64,000 nucleotides of DNA from Apoda limacodes (GCA_946406115.1 OX291557.1:11688501-11752500), one strand, 5' to 3'; counted from the first letter of the stretch, positions 33,062 through 45,234 are shown. The notes: generated by a model not told the origin, from the letters alone. Numbers and translations are program-made.

Positions 33062-34946
33062 CACTGAAAAAAAAAGTTTTGTCGAAATTACCAAACTGGC
33101 CTTGGTTGGCAGATTTACAAGGAAACTTTGATAATCATCTCTAAACTTAGCGGTTAAATTAACAAAACTAAAATGGTTGAGATCTACATTAAGTTTTATT
33201 ACGATAGTTTTGAAATCGCAACTAAACTTAAAGTTAAAACAACCAAATAGTATTGTAAATTAAACAGAATCTAAAAAAGTTTCTAGTTTGCAAATTGTGT
33301 TATATACTTTAGTTTTATTTACTAGTAATCTACGCTGAGCCTACTAGTGTCTCTAGTTATATTTACAACATAACTTTAATACAAATGTAACATTTAATGG
33401 TTTAGTGATTGCTACTAGACATACGGTTAAAACAAAGAAACAGTTCTGTGAATATTACTAAACCAAAAACGACAAACAAATCTAGTAAATTTTACGAAAT
33501 CTTTTTGTTTCTTTTACTAAAATATCACGTACAGCTTATTAATATCTTTTGTTGTATCTACGAAAAAACTTATACAAATACGTTACAATTGATGGTTTAG
33601 TGATTGCTACAAGACATATAGTTGAAACCAAGATACAGTTTTGCGAATATTACTAAACCAAAAACAACAAACATATCCTGTAAATTTTATGAAATCTGTT
33701 TGATTTATTTACCAAAACTTCACGTCAAGCTTACAAAAATCTTAAGTTATATCTACAACATCAGTTTAACAAAAATGTAACAATTAATGGTTCAGTGATT
33801 GCTACTAGACATATGGTCAAAACTAAGCAACAGTTTTGCGAATATTACTTAACCAAAAATAACAATCATAAAAAACTTAAACAAATACGTTACAATTGAT
33901 GGTTTAGTGATTGCTACAAGACATTAAAAAACCACAGTTTTATTTTGTAGTGTACACACACATGGATGACGTCAAACATCCTGAATCGCGCTATCAACTT
34001 TTTCAAGCTCACTTGCAAATATACAGGACTTGAATTTTGATTAACAATCCACCGAGTAGCCAAACAGGTGATCCGGACGGGATAGTTGCTTTAATCGATT
34101 GATTGATAGCATAACCATACTGCCAGTAAAATTGAACGTCAAAGTGACTTTCGTAAAAGTTACAAGAGTGAATCATGTAGAAAATACATTCTACTTACAG
34201 GTCAAGTCCCGCTTTAGGCCAGTATGTATAACTTAAGGATTTAATTGCAATTTCTAAACTGAAAGTGATTGAGTTTACCCGAGAAAATACGGTTGTAAGT
34301 ATGAAAGTGCAATTGACACTAAAGTTCACCAAGGTTCCTTAAGTAGAATTGATAGGTATAGTAAAGAAAAGAAAGTGACTTTGATATAATCCGCCAAAGT
34401 TCCTTAAGTAGCAAGCACATATCATGTTTAGTAAAAAATATCAAAGTGCCTCTGATTGTATTTACTAAACTACATTTGGTAGATGCACTAAACAAAAGTC
34501 TGTAGAAAGTACAAGAGTGTGTTAAATAGTAAATATCATTCAATTTAGTAAAATACACAAAATTGTGTTTAATAAATTTGACATGAGTGCCTTCGATTAA
34601 ATATATGGAAGCGGGTTTGATAGAATAGATAGTAAGGAATATAAAAGGACCTCTGATTGTATTTACTAAACTACATATCATAAAATATACTAAAGTAACA
34701 ACAGTATAATGTAAAAGAGTGCGTTTGGTAGAACATAACAAAAGTGAGTATAGTAGAATACACAAAAGAATCTAAACAAGGTGGTACTTGTTAACTAGAG
34801 ATTTTAAGTTAAGATTTTATTTAGTTGGTTATACTAAAGTACTTTTTTCTTAAGTTACTAATTCTTAAGTTGGTCCTATATCAACCTATTTGTTTCGTCA
34901 AAATTGCAAGGAATCAGGTTAATTCAACCAAAGTTTTTTTTCAGTG
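33062..34946. mobile_element. 1.9-kb CACTGAAAA terminal-inverted-repeat element
   Basis: The left tip CACTGAAAAAAAAAGTTTTG and right tip (reverse complement) CACTGAAAAAAAACTTTGG form imperfect inverted ends of about 25 bp. The interior has no transposase. The left half holds tandem units of about 195 bp (starting near 33394, 33590 and 33786, with a shortened one near 33897), each with 'tggtttagtgattgctac' and 'gaatattactaaacc'. The right half holds 'ctctgattgtatttactaaa' units. A 148-codon minus-strand frame (34319-34765) only reflects these repeats. It interrupts the surrounding LTR-like unit and so came later. Confidence 0.7.
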
Positions 34947-34954
34947 CATCGTGA

Positions 34955-35007
34955 CAGCCACGTGCGGCATTGCATTGTGCCAGCCACGTGCGGCATAGCA
35001 TTACACT
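34955..35007 (+). repeat. GCCACGTGCGGCAT direct repeat
   Basis: Two copies of 'cagccacgtgcggcat.gcatt' lie just right of the inserted element; a related 'gccacgtgctgcttagcac' lies just left of it (33044-33062). This suggests that the element landed inside an existing short repeat. Confidence 0.65.
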
Positions 35008-35595
35008 GTACACTACTCACTCGTCGTTAGGTCAACTAAAGTCAGTCCCGTCCGAGGCTACCTACTTTGGCGGTGGAGACCTGCGGGGTGTGATCGACTT
35101 GGAAGTTCGGTGATCAGGCTCTAGGACGAAGAAACTATTGTATATTCTATCTTAAATATATACTTCAAAACTGCACACTTAGAAATCTGCGTAGGCAGGC
35201 TTCCGGTTTTTCTATCTTTCTGTTTAGTTAGGTAGTTCTCTACTAATTTTAAATAGATATTTATTATTTATGTATATTAAGGGTTAAGAATCACCTTATG
35301 TGATTAGGTTACTACTGACCATTAAATATTGTTATTATAAACTGTGAACGAGTATACATTATAACCTGCCTTACCCTTGAAAAGTATTTTCTTTACTTGC
35401 CTCTGAACCTGCTCTACCTGAATCTCTATCTCCTGAGCACCTAGCCGGTGCATCGGTACCAGACTACTCCTATCCTGTAATAGCCTTTGTCCTTATTCGC
35501 CTCTAACTAACCTTGGGTCTTTCAGCTTAATTTCATGCTCTGTTGTGACGTGAAGTAAGACCAAATAAACAGCCTTATTTTTATTTCGCATTTAT

Positions 35596-37007
35596 AATAT
35601 AATAATATGAAAAAATTAAAAAAAAGTAACATTGTATAATTCAATATTAGGTCACTGCTTATAATAACAAAAACTCCAGAAAACCTGGATTTCGCAATGA
35701 AAGATCTTTATACAAATAGGTTATTTTATAAATTTTAATTCGAGATATCCGTTCCGGACGCGTACAGTATTTGCACAAACACACATAAAGGATACCAAAC
35801 CTGCGAATGATTCACAACATACTCGCAGCGAATAAATTTGAAATCAAATTAAATCTGAGTAACAAAATGTGGATGAAATAAGTATATATGACTAGCTGTT
35901 CTTAGCTGTTTTACTCGTTAATTTACTGCTCCGCTCCCTACAGCCAATGCGTGAAGTTTATTCTTCGAAAAATAGGCTTTCGATACCACAAAAACAGTTT
36001 CTTTCTGATGGGTTGTTCCTCAGATTAGTATGCTGAAACTTACAAACTCGCCACCTTCTGTAATGTTTTATGAAATTTGCGTGGATTATTGGCGTTTACG
36101 GTTACTGTTCCACAACTCAAGATCGTAGCGTAATTTTTTATAAAGTCATTCTTCAAACACAATCCTTTAAATCGAACTTGTAGTTTTTGAGATTAGCACG
36201 TATAAACGTACATTACCACCTTTTTACATTAACTAGCTGCCAGCAGCTTTAATTCAATTCAATTCAGTAATGGATTCCTAGGAAATTTCTATTTTATACA
36301 TTATTATATTGATTTTATCACTTATGGTTTAATGAACGTAAGTTTATGTAACATAAAAACTTTTTAACAAAAAACACAATCAGCTTGAAAAAGATGCACT
36401 AAAAAGGTAAAAATAATTAATTATTTTCAAAAATCTGATCTGAATAACAGTTTGAAGTTGGTGTCTATGTACCTAACAGTTTATTCACTTGCATAGCCGT
36501 CAAACATAGACCTCCTCCTTTTGTGAAGTCGGTTAAAAATATATTCAATAACATTACCAGATAGCACAGCTATGAAAAAAAACCATGTAAATCAGATCAG
36601 ACCCATCTAGTCTCGTGTTAAAAAATACACAAAAACGGACAGACAGACACAGAGACGTTGTGTTTTATAATACGCATATAGAATAAAATAACTCAATCGT
36701 CAGTGGTTATTGCACGCGTAAACCGGATGGCAAAGTAATAGTTATTTAATCTCTTTCTTTTCTTAGCCCAGTTTATCAAGGACAACTGAACTCAAGATAT
36801 TGACGAAGGTGCTGTCAGCCATTCGACCTCTCTAATTTAAGGGAATGCCAGACGTATCTTAGATAGGGCTTTGTCAGATTAATAGCCGTCCCAAATGCCA
36901 ACGTTTTCAATTACCAAAGGCAACATCCGTAACTGACGCTTTAAGGATTGATAACATTTAACCTACAAAATTTGATCGTGATAGAACCCACATTAATATC
37001 ATTTTTA
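35596..37007. other. Intergenic sequence with an inverted 'AACCGACTTC' repeat end
   Basis: 36508-36540 reads 'gacctcctccttttgtgaag' then 'tcggtta', the reverse of the repeat head at 26.77 kb; its body may extend left to about 36240. No gene. Confidence 0.4.
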
Positions 37008-37550
37008 GGGTTCCGTAGTCAAATGGCAAAAAACGGCACCCTTATAGATTCGTCATGTCTGTCTGTCTGTCCGTCCGTATGTCACAGCCACTTTTTTCCG
37101 AAACTATAAGAACTATACTGTTGAAACTTGGTAAGTAGATGTATTCTGTGAACCGCAGTAAGATTTTTACACAAAAATAGAAAAAAACAATAACTTTTTG
37201 GGGTTCTCCATACTTAGAACTGACTCAAAATTTTTTTTTTCATCAAACCCATACATACATACATACATGTGGGGTATAGGATAGGTCTTTAAAAATTATA
37301 TAGAGGTTTCTAATATCATTTTTTTCTAAACTGAATAATTTGCGCGAGAGACACTTCCAAAGTGGTAAAATGTGTCCCCACTCCCCTGTAACTTCTAAAA
37401 TAAGAATATATATATGAGAAATATGAAAAAAAATATATGATGTACATTACCATACAAACTTCCACCGAAAATTGGTTTGATTGGTTTTTTTTTAATACGT
37501 CATAAATCGTACACCGAAATTTACCTTTCATTCAATCAAGTCAAATATAA
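37008..37550 (-). mobile_element. Family-B interspersed repeat, subtype 2, minus strand
   Basis: It begins with the tail ('agggttccgtagtcaaatgg', 'tatagattcgtcatg', 'ctgtctgtccgtccgtatg'), then 'attctgtgaaccgcag', 'taatatcatttttttctaaa' and 'taccatacaaacttccacc'. The palindromic head is missing at the right end. This is the reverse of the 28.15-kb copy. It includes a 'cataca' run near 37250-37266. Confidence 0.8.
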
Positions 37551-38019
37551 AAATACACTTTTACCTGTAGTTATATTGTAAATATTTCGGGGATTGGTAC
37601 CTAACAAAGTCACGTGGCCAATTATGAAACACAAATTAGATCCGAGAAAAGCTTATTAATTAAACCATAAATAAACAAAAGAATAAAGTTTCTAGTAAGG
37701 AAACAGTTCATAGCTTCTAAAAAAATATATTGTATTTAATAATAGATATCTAAATTATTAAGCGCAGTTTAAAATTTAACGGGTTAGCCCTTTTATTCCG
37801 TTTTACATAGCAGCACAGAGCAACTTGAGCAAAATGGCCCCATGTCAGGATGCCGTATTGCTATATATGTAGGTGCGTGTAATTTTGTTTTTAAATTTGG
37901 CGCATTTAATTTTTTTTTTTTTATCATTCAATATCCGCATCTCCTGAGCGAAATTGGGCATGATTTTTTAGCTTTTTCGATTGCATTTGCTTTCATGCTC
38001 TTCCTTACTGTTTTGTTGG

Positions 38020-38501
38020 TCTGGCAATGGGATCTTCTAACGAAGTTGACATCTTACGGCGTGCCCGAGAGTTTGTGCAAATGATGGCTAGCTTTTTGAC
38101 GTATACAAGCCGTAGTTGACGGTAGTTGCTCTGATAGCACGAACATTAATGCTGGCTCTGTGCTACATCCTACGCTGTTATTACTGCATATCAATAACAT
38201 GTTGGACATCAACAATATACACTGCTTTGCAGAAGACAGTACTGAAGACGCTTATTACACGGTTCGTGCAAGCATATCTTGTTCCGTTGTGGAGGAAAAG
38301 CGTGGAGAACTTGTGTCTCAAATCGTGACCACTCTGTCCAAGGTCTCTGACTGGGGTCAGAGTCGGAGAGGAGTTAGATTTTTGAAGCGCTGGCAACGCG
38401 CGAGTGATACCCCTGGTGTTGCAAGCGTTCTAAGGCTACGGTGACCGTTTACCATCAGGCGGACCGTAGGCTTGTTTGCCACCTTAGTGGTATAAAAAAA
38501 A
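38020..38501 (+). mobile_element. Family-A LINE with internal deletion (RT joined to 3' end)
   Basis: The first part encodes RT sequence (LTSYGVPESLC, then after frame changes DGSCSDSTNINAG, LHPTLLLLHINNMLDINN, IHCFAEDSTEDAYYT, VEEKRGELVSQI and LSKVSDWG). It then jumps straight into GVRFLKRWQRASDTPGVAS, the family-A ORF2 tail, and its 3' end 'ccatcaggcggaccgtag' with an A-run (38494-38501). The FADD-type motif reads FAED here, a lost catalytic Asp. GVPQG is also deleted. This copy ties the RT domain and the common 3' ends to one family. Confidence 0.85.
38160..38444 (+). pseudogene. Family-A RT to C-terminal fusion frame
   Basis: 94 codons stay open across the deletion junction: LHPTLLLLHINNMLDINNIH, then CFAEDSTEDAYYTVRAS, ELVSQIVTTLSKVSDWG and RRGVRFLKRWQRASD. 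Compared with the window-end copy, YADD has become FAED, and upstream GVPQGS is lost. It cannot encode an active RT. The apparent Met is not a native start. Confidence 0.8.
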
Positions 38502-38988
38502 CCTATTTGCTATCCTGCTGTTAGTGTGACACAAGCTAAAAAAGCAGCCCATTTATTACTATTTAATATTAACCATCAGAAAAGGAAGTGTCTGTGTTTT
38601 CCCTATACGTATTTTTGTGTATTCGCAATCTTTTAGCAACTACTGTGCCGATCATCGTGTTGTAATTTCAGTGTTGTAATCTGTTTTATTTTTTATAATT
38701 TTTCTTTGTAGGTTAAGTTATAAGTTACTTTCAATGACTTTACTAATGTTTTTAATGGCGAAAAATAAGCATGTATGCCTAGTACACATGTACAATTTAG
38801 GATAATTTGCCTATCAAATTGGATAAATATTTAAAAAAATAAAATGATTGTATTATTGCCATGTATATAATCACACAACATATGCCAAAATATAAAGCAA
38901 ATTACTACATAGTGAACAATTAAATGTTATAATAATGTCATCATTGTATAAATGCTTATACAAATACCTATGAGCGCCCACCAAAATG
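38502..38988. other. Intergenic sequence without a recognised gene
   Basis: AT-rich spacer between two family-A LINE ends in opposite orientations. Confidence 0.4.
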
Positions 38989-39151
38989 TTTTTTTTTTTA
39001 ATACCACTAAGGTGGCAAACAAGCCTACGGTCCGCCTGATGGTAAACGGTCACCGTAACCTATGAACGCTTGCAACACCAGGGGTATCACTTGCACGTTG
39101 CCGACCGTTCAGAAATCTAATAACTTCTTTCTTGAAGAACCCCATACAGTC
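38989..39151 (-). mobile_element. Family-A LINE 3' end, minus strand
   Basis: T-run, 'ataccactaaggtggcaa', 'cctacggtccgcctgatgg', 'gcaacaccaggggtatcac' and 'cttgaagaaccccatacag' in the standard order. Only about 160 bp is retained. Confidence 0.85.
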
Positions 39152-39174
39152 TATGTCATATGTTTCTAATCGTT

Positions 39175-39330
39175 CAAGTACCTAATATTGTTAATGCGAA
39201 AGTTTGTGAGTTGGGTTTAGGTATGTTTATTACTCCTTGACGCCACAAAAACTGAATAAATACATAGGCTACATTTTATTCCGGAAAATCAAAAATTTTA
39301 ACTTTTTTTCTTTGCTTAAAAAAAATAGGG
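39175..39330 (-). mobile_element. Family-D-like repeat end, minus strand
   Basis: 'atattgttaatgcgaaag', 'actccttgacgccacaaaa' and 'aataggctacattttattcc'-type boxes, as in the 61.4-kb copy. Confidence 0.5.
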
Positions 39331-39780
39331 GTGGTTCGGGCTTTTCCCCCCACGGGTTTTTTCACCTTCCTTCGCAACTTTTTGCGGGTCACAATTTATA
39401 ATTTTACCCTAATATTTTTAATCATTCTGTAGAAAATACTTTAACACATACAAAGAATGGCAAACGCAGGGCCATCTACGTTTTCACATTTAGCGCTGGG
39501 CTGCGAAAACATTTTCAGGGTAGTTAACTACATACGTATTTAATTATTTTTTTCACATAACTTTTCAACAGATAAGTAAGTAAGTAGTACTTACAGTCAA
39601 GTTAAGACAGTAGATAATAGTATAGTAGTAGCGAAAAAAAATTAATTACGTATGTATTTAACTACCCTGAAAATGTTTTCGTACCATTTATGTATGTTTT
39701 ATTCATGAAAGACAATTATTACAAGATTTTTGTTTAACATTTTTTTAATTATTACGGAAAATAGGTTTAATTTAAACTAA
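39331..39780. other. Intergenic sequence with an inverted pair
   Basis: 'cattttcagggtagttaac' (39511) and 'taactaccctgaaaatg' (39658) are inverted and about 145 bp apart, so the block may be another fold-back element. No gene. Confidence 0.45.
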
Positions 39781-39997
39781 CTAACTACCTCTTGCCAGTA
39801 GCAAGGAAGTTTGCTATAGCAGCTACGGATGTAGCCATAGGAATTTGGTTAAAGTAATATCTACGGGTACCTCTACGGGTTAAATGCAGGTACCCTCCAG
39901 AAATTGTTCATTGAGGGTAAAAGCCATCTTCATTTTAAGTTGTAACTATATAGCTTCAGTTGTTGTGGCATGTAGGAGTAACAAACGTACAAACTTA

Positions 39998-39999
<2 letters not shown>
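39781..39999 (+). mobile_element. Family-D repeat, rearranged, ending in the CA tract
   Basis: 'ctcttgccagtagc' head, 'aaggaagtttgctatagcag' and 'ctacggatgtagccatag', and an end 'aacaaacgtacaaacttac', as in other D copies. The CA microsatellite grows directly from that end. Confidence 0.5.
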
Positions 40000-40061
<62 letters not shown>

Positions 40062-40071
40062 CACACACACA
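40000..40071. repeat. (CA)n microsatellite
   Basis: About 36 CA units with one G interruption. The 81-codon open frame across it is a His/Thr repeat artefact. Confidence 0.95.
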
Positions 40072-40435
40072 CTCTTTTCTCTTTATTAATTCGTTATTCA
40101 TAATTTTCCATATCGTGAGTACGAGATAGTTTGCACCCCCATGATCCGACCACCCCGTACCCTTTGCACCCCTGGGCTAAGACGATCCTGGAATAACTGA
40201 ATATTACATTTTCCCGTGTGTGATACCCTGCAGATGCTATAACTACAAATTTTCATATTCGCATAGCAGCCTGTGTGTAGTAAGCCTTAATGTAATAAAA
40301 GGAGCTCTGCAAAAGAAATTCTATATATTTACAGTCCTCAATGTTTTTTTTTTTATTTAATTATTGATTTATTTAGTACTCAACACAATAAAAAAAAATA
40401 ATCAATTTTGTAATTTTTAATTGTTTTTATACGTA
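40072..40435. other. Intergenic sequence without a recognised gene
   Basis: Nothing recognised. Confidence 0.4.
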
Positions 40436-40548
40436 CAGTGCAATAAACTTTTCTGTCTGTCGCTAGTTTCGCGTTAGTTCACAGCATTTTAATACAGCGA
40501 CCGTACATTTGATGTTTGACCACCAGGTCAGAAAATTTATTGCATTGT
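40436..40548. mobile_element. Short MITE with CAGTGCAATAAACTTTTCTG ends
   Basis: The left end CAGTGCAATAAACTTTTCTG and right end CAGAAAATTTATTGCATTG are inverted. Inside, 'acagcattttaatacagcga' and 'gatgtttgaccaccaggtc' match parts of the copies at 20.35 and 23.58 kb. At about 113 bp this is a deleted form. Confidence 0.75.
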
Positions 40549-40696
40549 AATCAAAAGATATTCACTCAAAGACAAGAAAATCCTTTTACAGGATTAATAA
40601 AATCTAGAATAGAATTAAAATAAAAAAAAATTATATGGAAGGACGTATGCAAAGGGATTGGCTCTCTTCCAGATGGTTGGTACTGTTATTTCGAAT

Positions 40697-41180
40697 AAAA
40701 AACCGGTCAAGTGCGAGTCGGAGTCGCGCACCGAGAGTTCCGTAAAAGGTAAACTGTATATTGAGGGACAAACTTTACCGTTGGCAAGTGTTTTCACAAT
40801 ACATAGATTTTTTTTTAATGTGTTATAACTACAAATTAACAAATTTCGGTTTATTTTCGATATTTATGATGTAAGCCCTTGCTTCGTGTGAAATTTCATG
40901 ATTCTAGGACAAGGGAATTACCCTATACGTTTTGATTTATTAGTGAATGCCAAATATGCGACAAAAATGGCCGTATTTTGGCCCCATTTTTTTATTTCGT
41001 TGTCTTAGAAGCTTAAGTTTTTTTACAGCTCCAAGGGGCCATTGACCTTAGTATTTGATATGAATTACAACTTGATACCTTCACGCGTTCCTGAGAAAAA
41101 GGGTCATGACAGACAGATAGACAGACAGACATGCAGGTAGACGGACAACGAAGTCATTCTTTTTATACAAGGATTAACTT
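40697..41180 (+). mobile_element. Family-B interspersed repeat, subtype 3
   Basis: The head 'aaaccggtcaagtgcgagtc' has its palindrome and a 'gagagttccgta' box. The body includes 'tgtgaaatttcatgattcta' and 'cttcacgcgttcctgagaaa'. The tail has 'gacagatagacagacagac'. The minus-strand copy at 47.76 kb has the same body. Confidence 0.8.
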
Positions 41181-41913
41181 TCTTGTTTCAGAAAACATTG
41201 CATAGTTTTACATTTTCGTCAACAACTATGAGGGTAGAGGTTCCAACATGTATACAGGACGGGCGCAACATGGCAATTCGATTTTGTGCTAATGTCGTCT
41301 AGTGATTAAACCATAACCGCAATATCGGAAGCAAAGCAAAGATGGTGTACTAGCTATTAACGTTATTCATAGCCATGCACCTGTCCAGAAAGGATATTTC
41401 ATACGCAGTTTTGAAGTTTCGGAGATATGACAAACATCACTGTAGTTAGATGATTTTGAACCTGGAGATGAAATAAAAAGGTAAATCTAAACTTTAAGCA
41501 TAGATGATGATGTAATAAAAGGTGCGTTCTATTGACGGCATTAAGAGCTATGACATCGCATAGACATTAAAATCGTTCTATTCATCAAATGTAAACAAAC
41601 AATATGGCCGTTCACTATAAGATAGCGCAGCCACTAGAGCGCATTCAATGCGTATAATGCTCGTCAACAAAACGCCCCTAAAATGAGCTTCGTGGTCGAT
41701 TCAATAACTGGAACCACACCTTCTCTCTATATTAATATGAATGCTCATAGATTTTCAACCAATACAGAACCCTTTTTAATACTTCTCCTTCCATCGCACC
41801 TACGAATAAATATAATTCATAATTTAATTATTGCTACCCGCTGCGCATTAAAAAAAATTTCAACCAGCCACAGTATAGTTATAGCCTTATCTTACAGTTT
41901 TACAAAAAAAAGT
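41181..41913. other. Intergenic sequence with a short shared motif
   Basis: 41640-41675 'gcattcaatgcgtataatg' followed by 'ctcgtcaacaaaacgcc' is related to 'cattcaacgcataatgtcgg' in the MITE at 23.78 kb. The open frame at 41683-41958 runs into a LINE end and is not a gene. Confidence 0.4.
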
Positions 41914-42020
41914 AAACCACTACAGTGGCAAACCAGCTTACGGCCCGCCGAATGTTAGGCGAACATTGTAGCCTATAAACGCTTACAACACTACGAGCAA
42001 TAGTGCACACGTCACCCTAC
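41914..42020 (-). mobile_element. Family-A LINE 3' end, diverged, minus strand
   Basis: 'aaccactacagtggcaaacc', 'agcttacggcccgccgaatg' and 'cgcttacaacactacgag' follow the standard order with many substitutions. Confidence 0.65.
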
Positions 42021-43965
42021 GACTCGCTCAACTGGTATCATAGGACAGTTGCGTTGTGCCTACGCAGTGCATTTGGCATCGGTCTATGCGTTTCGTTGCG
42101 TCACCGATGGTGTCACTGTAATAGTTAATGTCATGCAATGTCGTAATAGTTTAATTTCAGCACGCTACGATGGCTCCGTGGCCAACTGTGCGTACTGCTA
42201 TTTTAATTGATACTTCTGAGATAGATTTAGATACTATTTTTGTATGCAGCTCGTAGTTACAAATATAAATGAGTCTATTTCGAATCGAAGCTTGGTAGGT
42301 ACCTGCTGATAGATGGGTCAAGCTATGTATGTAGTTTATTTTAATTCCTCACGTCATACCTTATTGTGAAATAGACCAACCCAGATTAAAACAAAACACT
42401 TTATCTTATAGTTTTATAAGTGATAGCATAGCGTAAAAAAAGTTATTACGCTATGGTAATAGGTTGTTTCCTTTGAATATTTAGGTCCTGTTATAAAAAT
42501 AGTAGCTGTCGATGGCCAATAAAGGCCATTAATTTAAAAGAAAGCCTCTCCCTTTCCTTTACAACTGTAACTGTTTTTAATAAAAGGCCATTATTTTTTT
42601 AGTTGTTAAATCGTCGGTTTTCAGTTTTTAATAAAATTTTTGTTGCCTATGCAATATTTAAAATGTCATTATTTTAAGGATTCCGTACCTTCAAGGAAAT
42701 AATAAAGCCTTTAAATTTAATGAAAGAGAATTTTTGTACCTGAAATAAAAACTTTTAACTACTGCGTCAAATAAAGATATTTTCGATTTGATATTTGCAA
42801 AGTTGGCGGAGGCTTGGCGGAATGCAGGGCTGGCGTAAGCGGAAGAGGCTATAAATTGTTACATCCACATCCGAGGCGAGCATCACCGTTGGTGTACCTA
42901 CGGAACTAGGTCAGGGGTTGCGCCAACAAAGTTACGAATGCAGAGAAATGTTTAGTAAAGTATCTTTTGCTTCGAAATAGTGCATATAATTTATTAATAG
43001 TAATTTATGAAACTGTTGCATAATAAGGGGTTTTAAACACGAGTGTGTAAGGGAAGTTTTTAATAGTATCACACGAGTTTTTTTTGAATACCTAGTTATG
43101 TGTAGTTTTATACACTATTTTATCTATTCTCATACAGTAGGATTCAAATAAAAGATCAAAAAGTAAGAAATGAACGATGTATTTTTTGCATTTTCCATGT
43201 CATAAAGTCGAGATAGCATTTATCATAATTTATGGTATTGTGTTTGTAAAGTCTGTCAATATAAACTTGTTTTGAAGTTTATAATTCGAATTTTACGATA
43301 TGAGAGTAGTTTACGATAGTTCTGTAAAATAAAAACAAAACGTTATAAAGATAGAAGAGACCCCAGATTCCCTTTGTCTCTTCTACATTTTTGAGACCGT
43401 TTTTACTTCACAGCAGTCTAGAAAATGCGCTATGCTAAGAGGGGTTGCACAAACTCAAAACCGATCGATCTTTCGAGAAACGATCAAAAATGAACATATT
43501 CCAAATATGTTTTAGCCCTCTCACATTATATTATTCTTAAAACTAATTGACATACCTATTATTAATTAACAATTTTACAATTAAATGCAGAAGCGCAAAC
43601 TAGGTCATACTGGTACTTATGGGCATCCCCACTTGGAAACAAAGAAGCTAATATTTATTTTTATTTATTGCATTCACAGTGCGATACAGGTTAATAAATT
43701 ACATTATTTTGATAACAATGTCGTTAAGCCAATTATGAAATTCCTTATGACCTTACATTGTTACCAGTGACATCATATAATATTAATAAAGTATTCATCT
43801 GTGCATAATATGTATTGTTTTGCCTTATTTATGTATCTGTGTGTAAAGAACGGAAAGGAAGGAAAGGTGAGTGTGAGAGGACACTTGTATAATTGTTATT
43901 AGGAGAATGTGTGAGTAGTGCGTAGTGCCTAATCAGTTTTAGACGAAAGTATCTCTATTATTTTA
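42021..43965. other. Intergenic sequence without a recognised gene
   Basis: AT-rich, with a modestly GC-richer patch at 42790-42940. No motif-bearing open frame and no confident repeat. Confidence 0.4.
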
Positions 43966-44062
43966 GACTAGCTTTTGCCAGCGGCTACGCCCGCCCTAAA
44001 TTTGGTTGCGTACATCAGAAACTTAGAGTGATAAAAACATGTGTAAATGCCATATAAATATA
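43966..44062 (+). mobile_element. Family-D repeat, head fragment
   Basis: 'actagcttttgccagcggct' then 'acgcccgccctaaattt', the family head, broken off after about 60 bp. Confidence 0.6.
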
Positions 44063-44066
44063 CATT

Positions 44067-44440
44067 ACTAGCTTCTGCCAGCGGCTTTTCCCGCGCTAAA
44101 TTTCGTTATCGGCGTAGGTTCTTACGGCAGCTCCTCTATTATAGAAAAAAAACAAACTATTAAATATTTCCTCCTTAATGGCATAATACATTCACGTTTG
44201 TGAAACCATCGAAATACCACCGCTTAGAAGTTATGTGAAAAAGATAAGCACAGAAGGACAATTCTTACTACCCGTTGTCCTATTACCCGTTTTCCCGTTA
44301 GAATGAAGCATTTTACCGCGGTAAAAAGTAGCCTTTGTTTATCAGGAATAATGTCGGCTTCTAATGGTAAAAGAATTTTTCAAATCGGTCCAGTAGTTTC
44401 AGAGCCTATTCAAAACAAAAACATACTTACATCTAAATCT
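44067..44440 (+). mobile_element. Family-D repeat, near full length
   Basis: The head 'ctagcttctgccagcggctt' and 'cccgcgctaaatttcg' is followed by 'taaaaagtagcctttgttt', 'aaatcggtccagtagtttc' and the end 'caaaaacatacttacatc'. This is the typical closing series of the family. Open frames here are spurious. Confidence 0.65.
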
Positions 44441-45234
44441 TTATGTGAACAAAAACCGCCCAATACGACACGACAAGCCTGGCTACGATTTGTAAGGTAT
44501 GACTTGACACATCTCTGTTAATTCCCAGGGGTCCCTAGACGATGTAGATTCCGTAGTAAGATGACGTGGTCTACGCAAGCTTTTTGGAAATCTGTGTACC
44601 TACAAATTTCAATTAAGAAAAATCATAATTTATGTTCGGGTAATATATATTAAAAAGAGATCTTTATTCACTGAGATTGTCTGTTATCTGTGGATAATAT
44701 CGCGATAGCAGACAAGTCTACCATAGTTATCGAGCCAGCAATAGCGCGTTATCGCTAACTGCATAAATACATACTCTGATTACCTATATGAAAAATGCCG
44801 CTTCTCTACGTCATTATGAGATAGCTCAGCCCATCGCTCCTTGTTTGTTCCAGCTCCCAATAATGTTGTTGGCTATTTATTTTTCTTTAGTTTGAAACTC
44901 AAACTCGTAGGATGAACCATGTATGAACGATCCCTAAAGCACTTGTACGCACTGTAATACCGATGAGTCCTGTAACGCACTCCACCCCAATCGACCTCTA
45001 ACTGTGACAAATAGTCAAAAAGGTACACCTATAAGAAGTAGGCAAATTCCGGGAGGGAGAAGAAAGCTCCAACGGATTGTTGCACACAAGAACTGTTTGT
45101 CACACTTCTAAAATTTATCATAGGGTATTTGTGTAATAGTAACCTTCAGTGTGCAAGTGATGAATCGCCCGGGATAAATTTAAAGGTTGGCCCTAAAATT
45201 GTCCACTAACGTCCCCACTTTGTTACTTTGATTC
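44441..45234. other. Intergenic sequence without a recognised gene
   Basis: No recognised gene or repeat. Confidence 0.4.

Larger units (their letters stand above)
32749..35590. mobile_element. Possible solo LTR, interrupted by a later element
   Basis: The outer ends read TG...CA and are bracketed by TTTAT at 32744-32748 and 35591-35595, a possible 5-bp target duplication. Without the inserted 1.9-kb element the unit would be about 0.95 kb. An AATAAA (in 'gaccaaataaacagcc') lies about 25 bp before the right end, as expected of an LTR polyadenylation signal. The sequence is GC-richer than its surroundings. TTTAT is a weak match in AT-rich DNA, so this is tentative. Confidence 0.35.

Noticed and set aside
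34319..34765. 148-codon minus-strand open frame
   Set aside because: It lies in the repeat-built interior of the 33.06-kb element. Its repeated SLVNTIRG segments mirror the DNA repeats, and no domain is present.
39884..40129. 81-codon open frame with a His/Thr repeat
   Set aside because: It is produced by the CA microsatellite.
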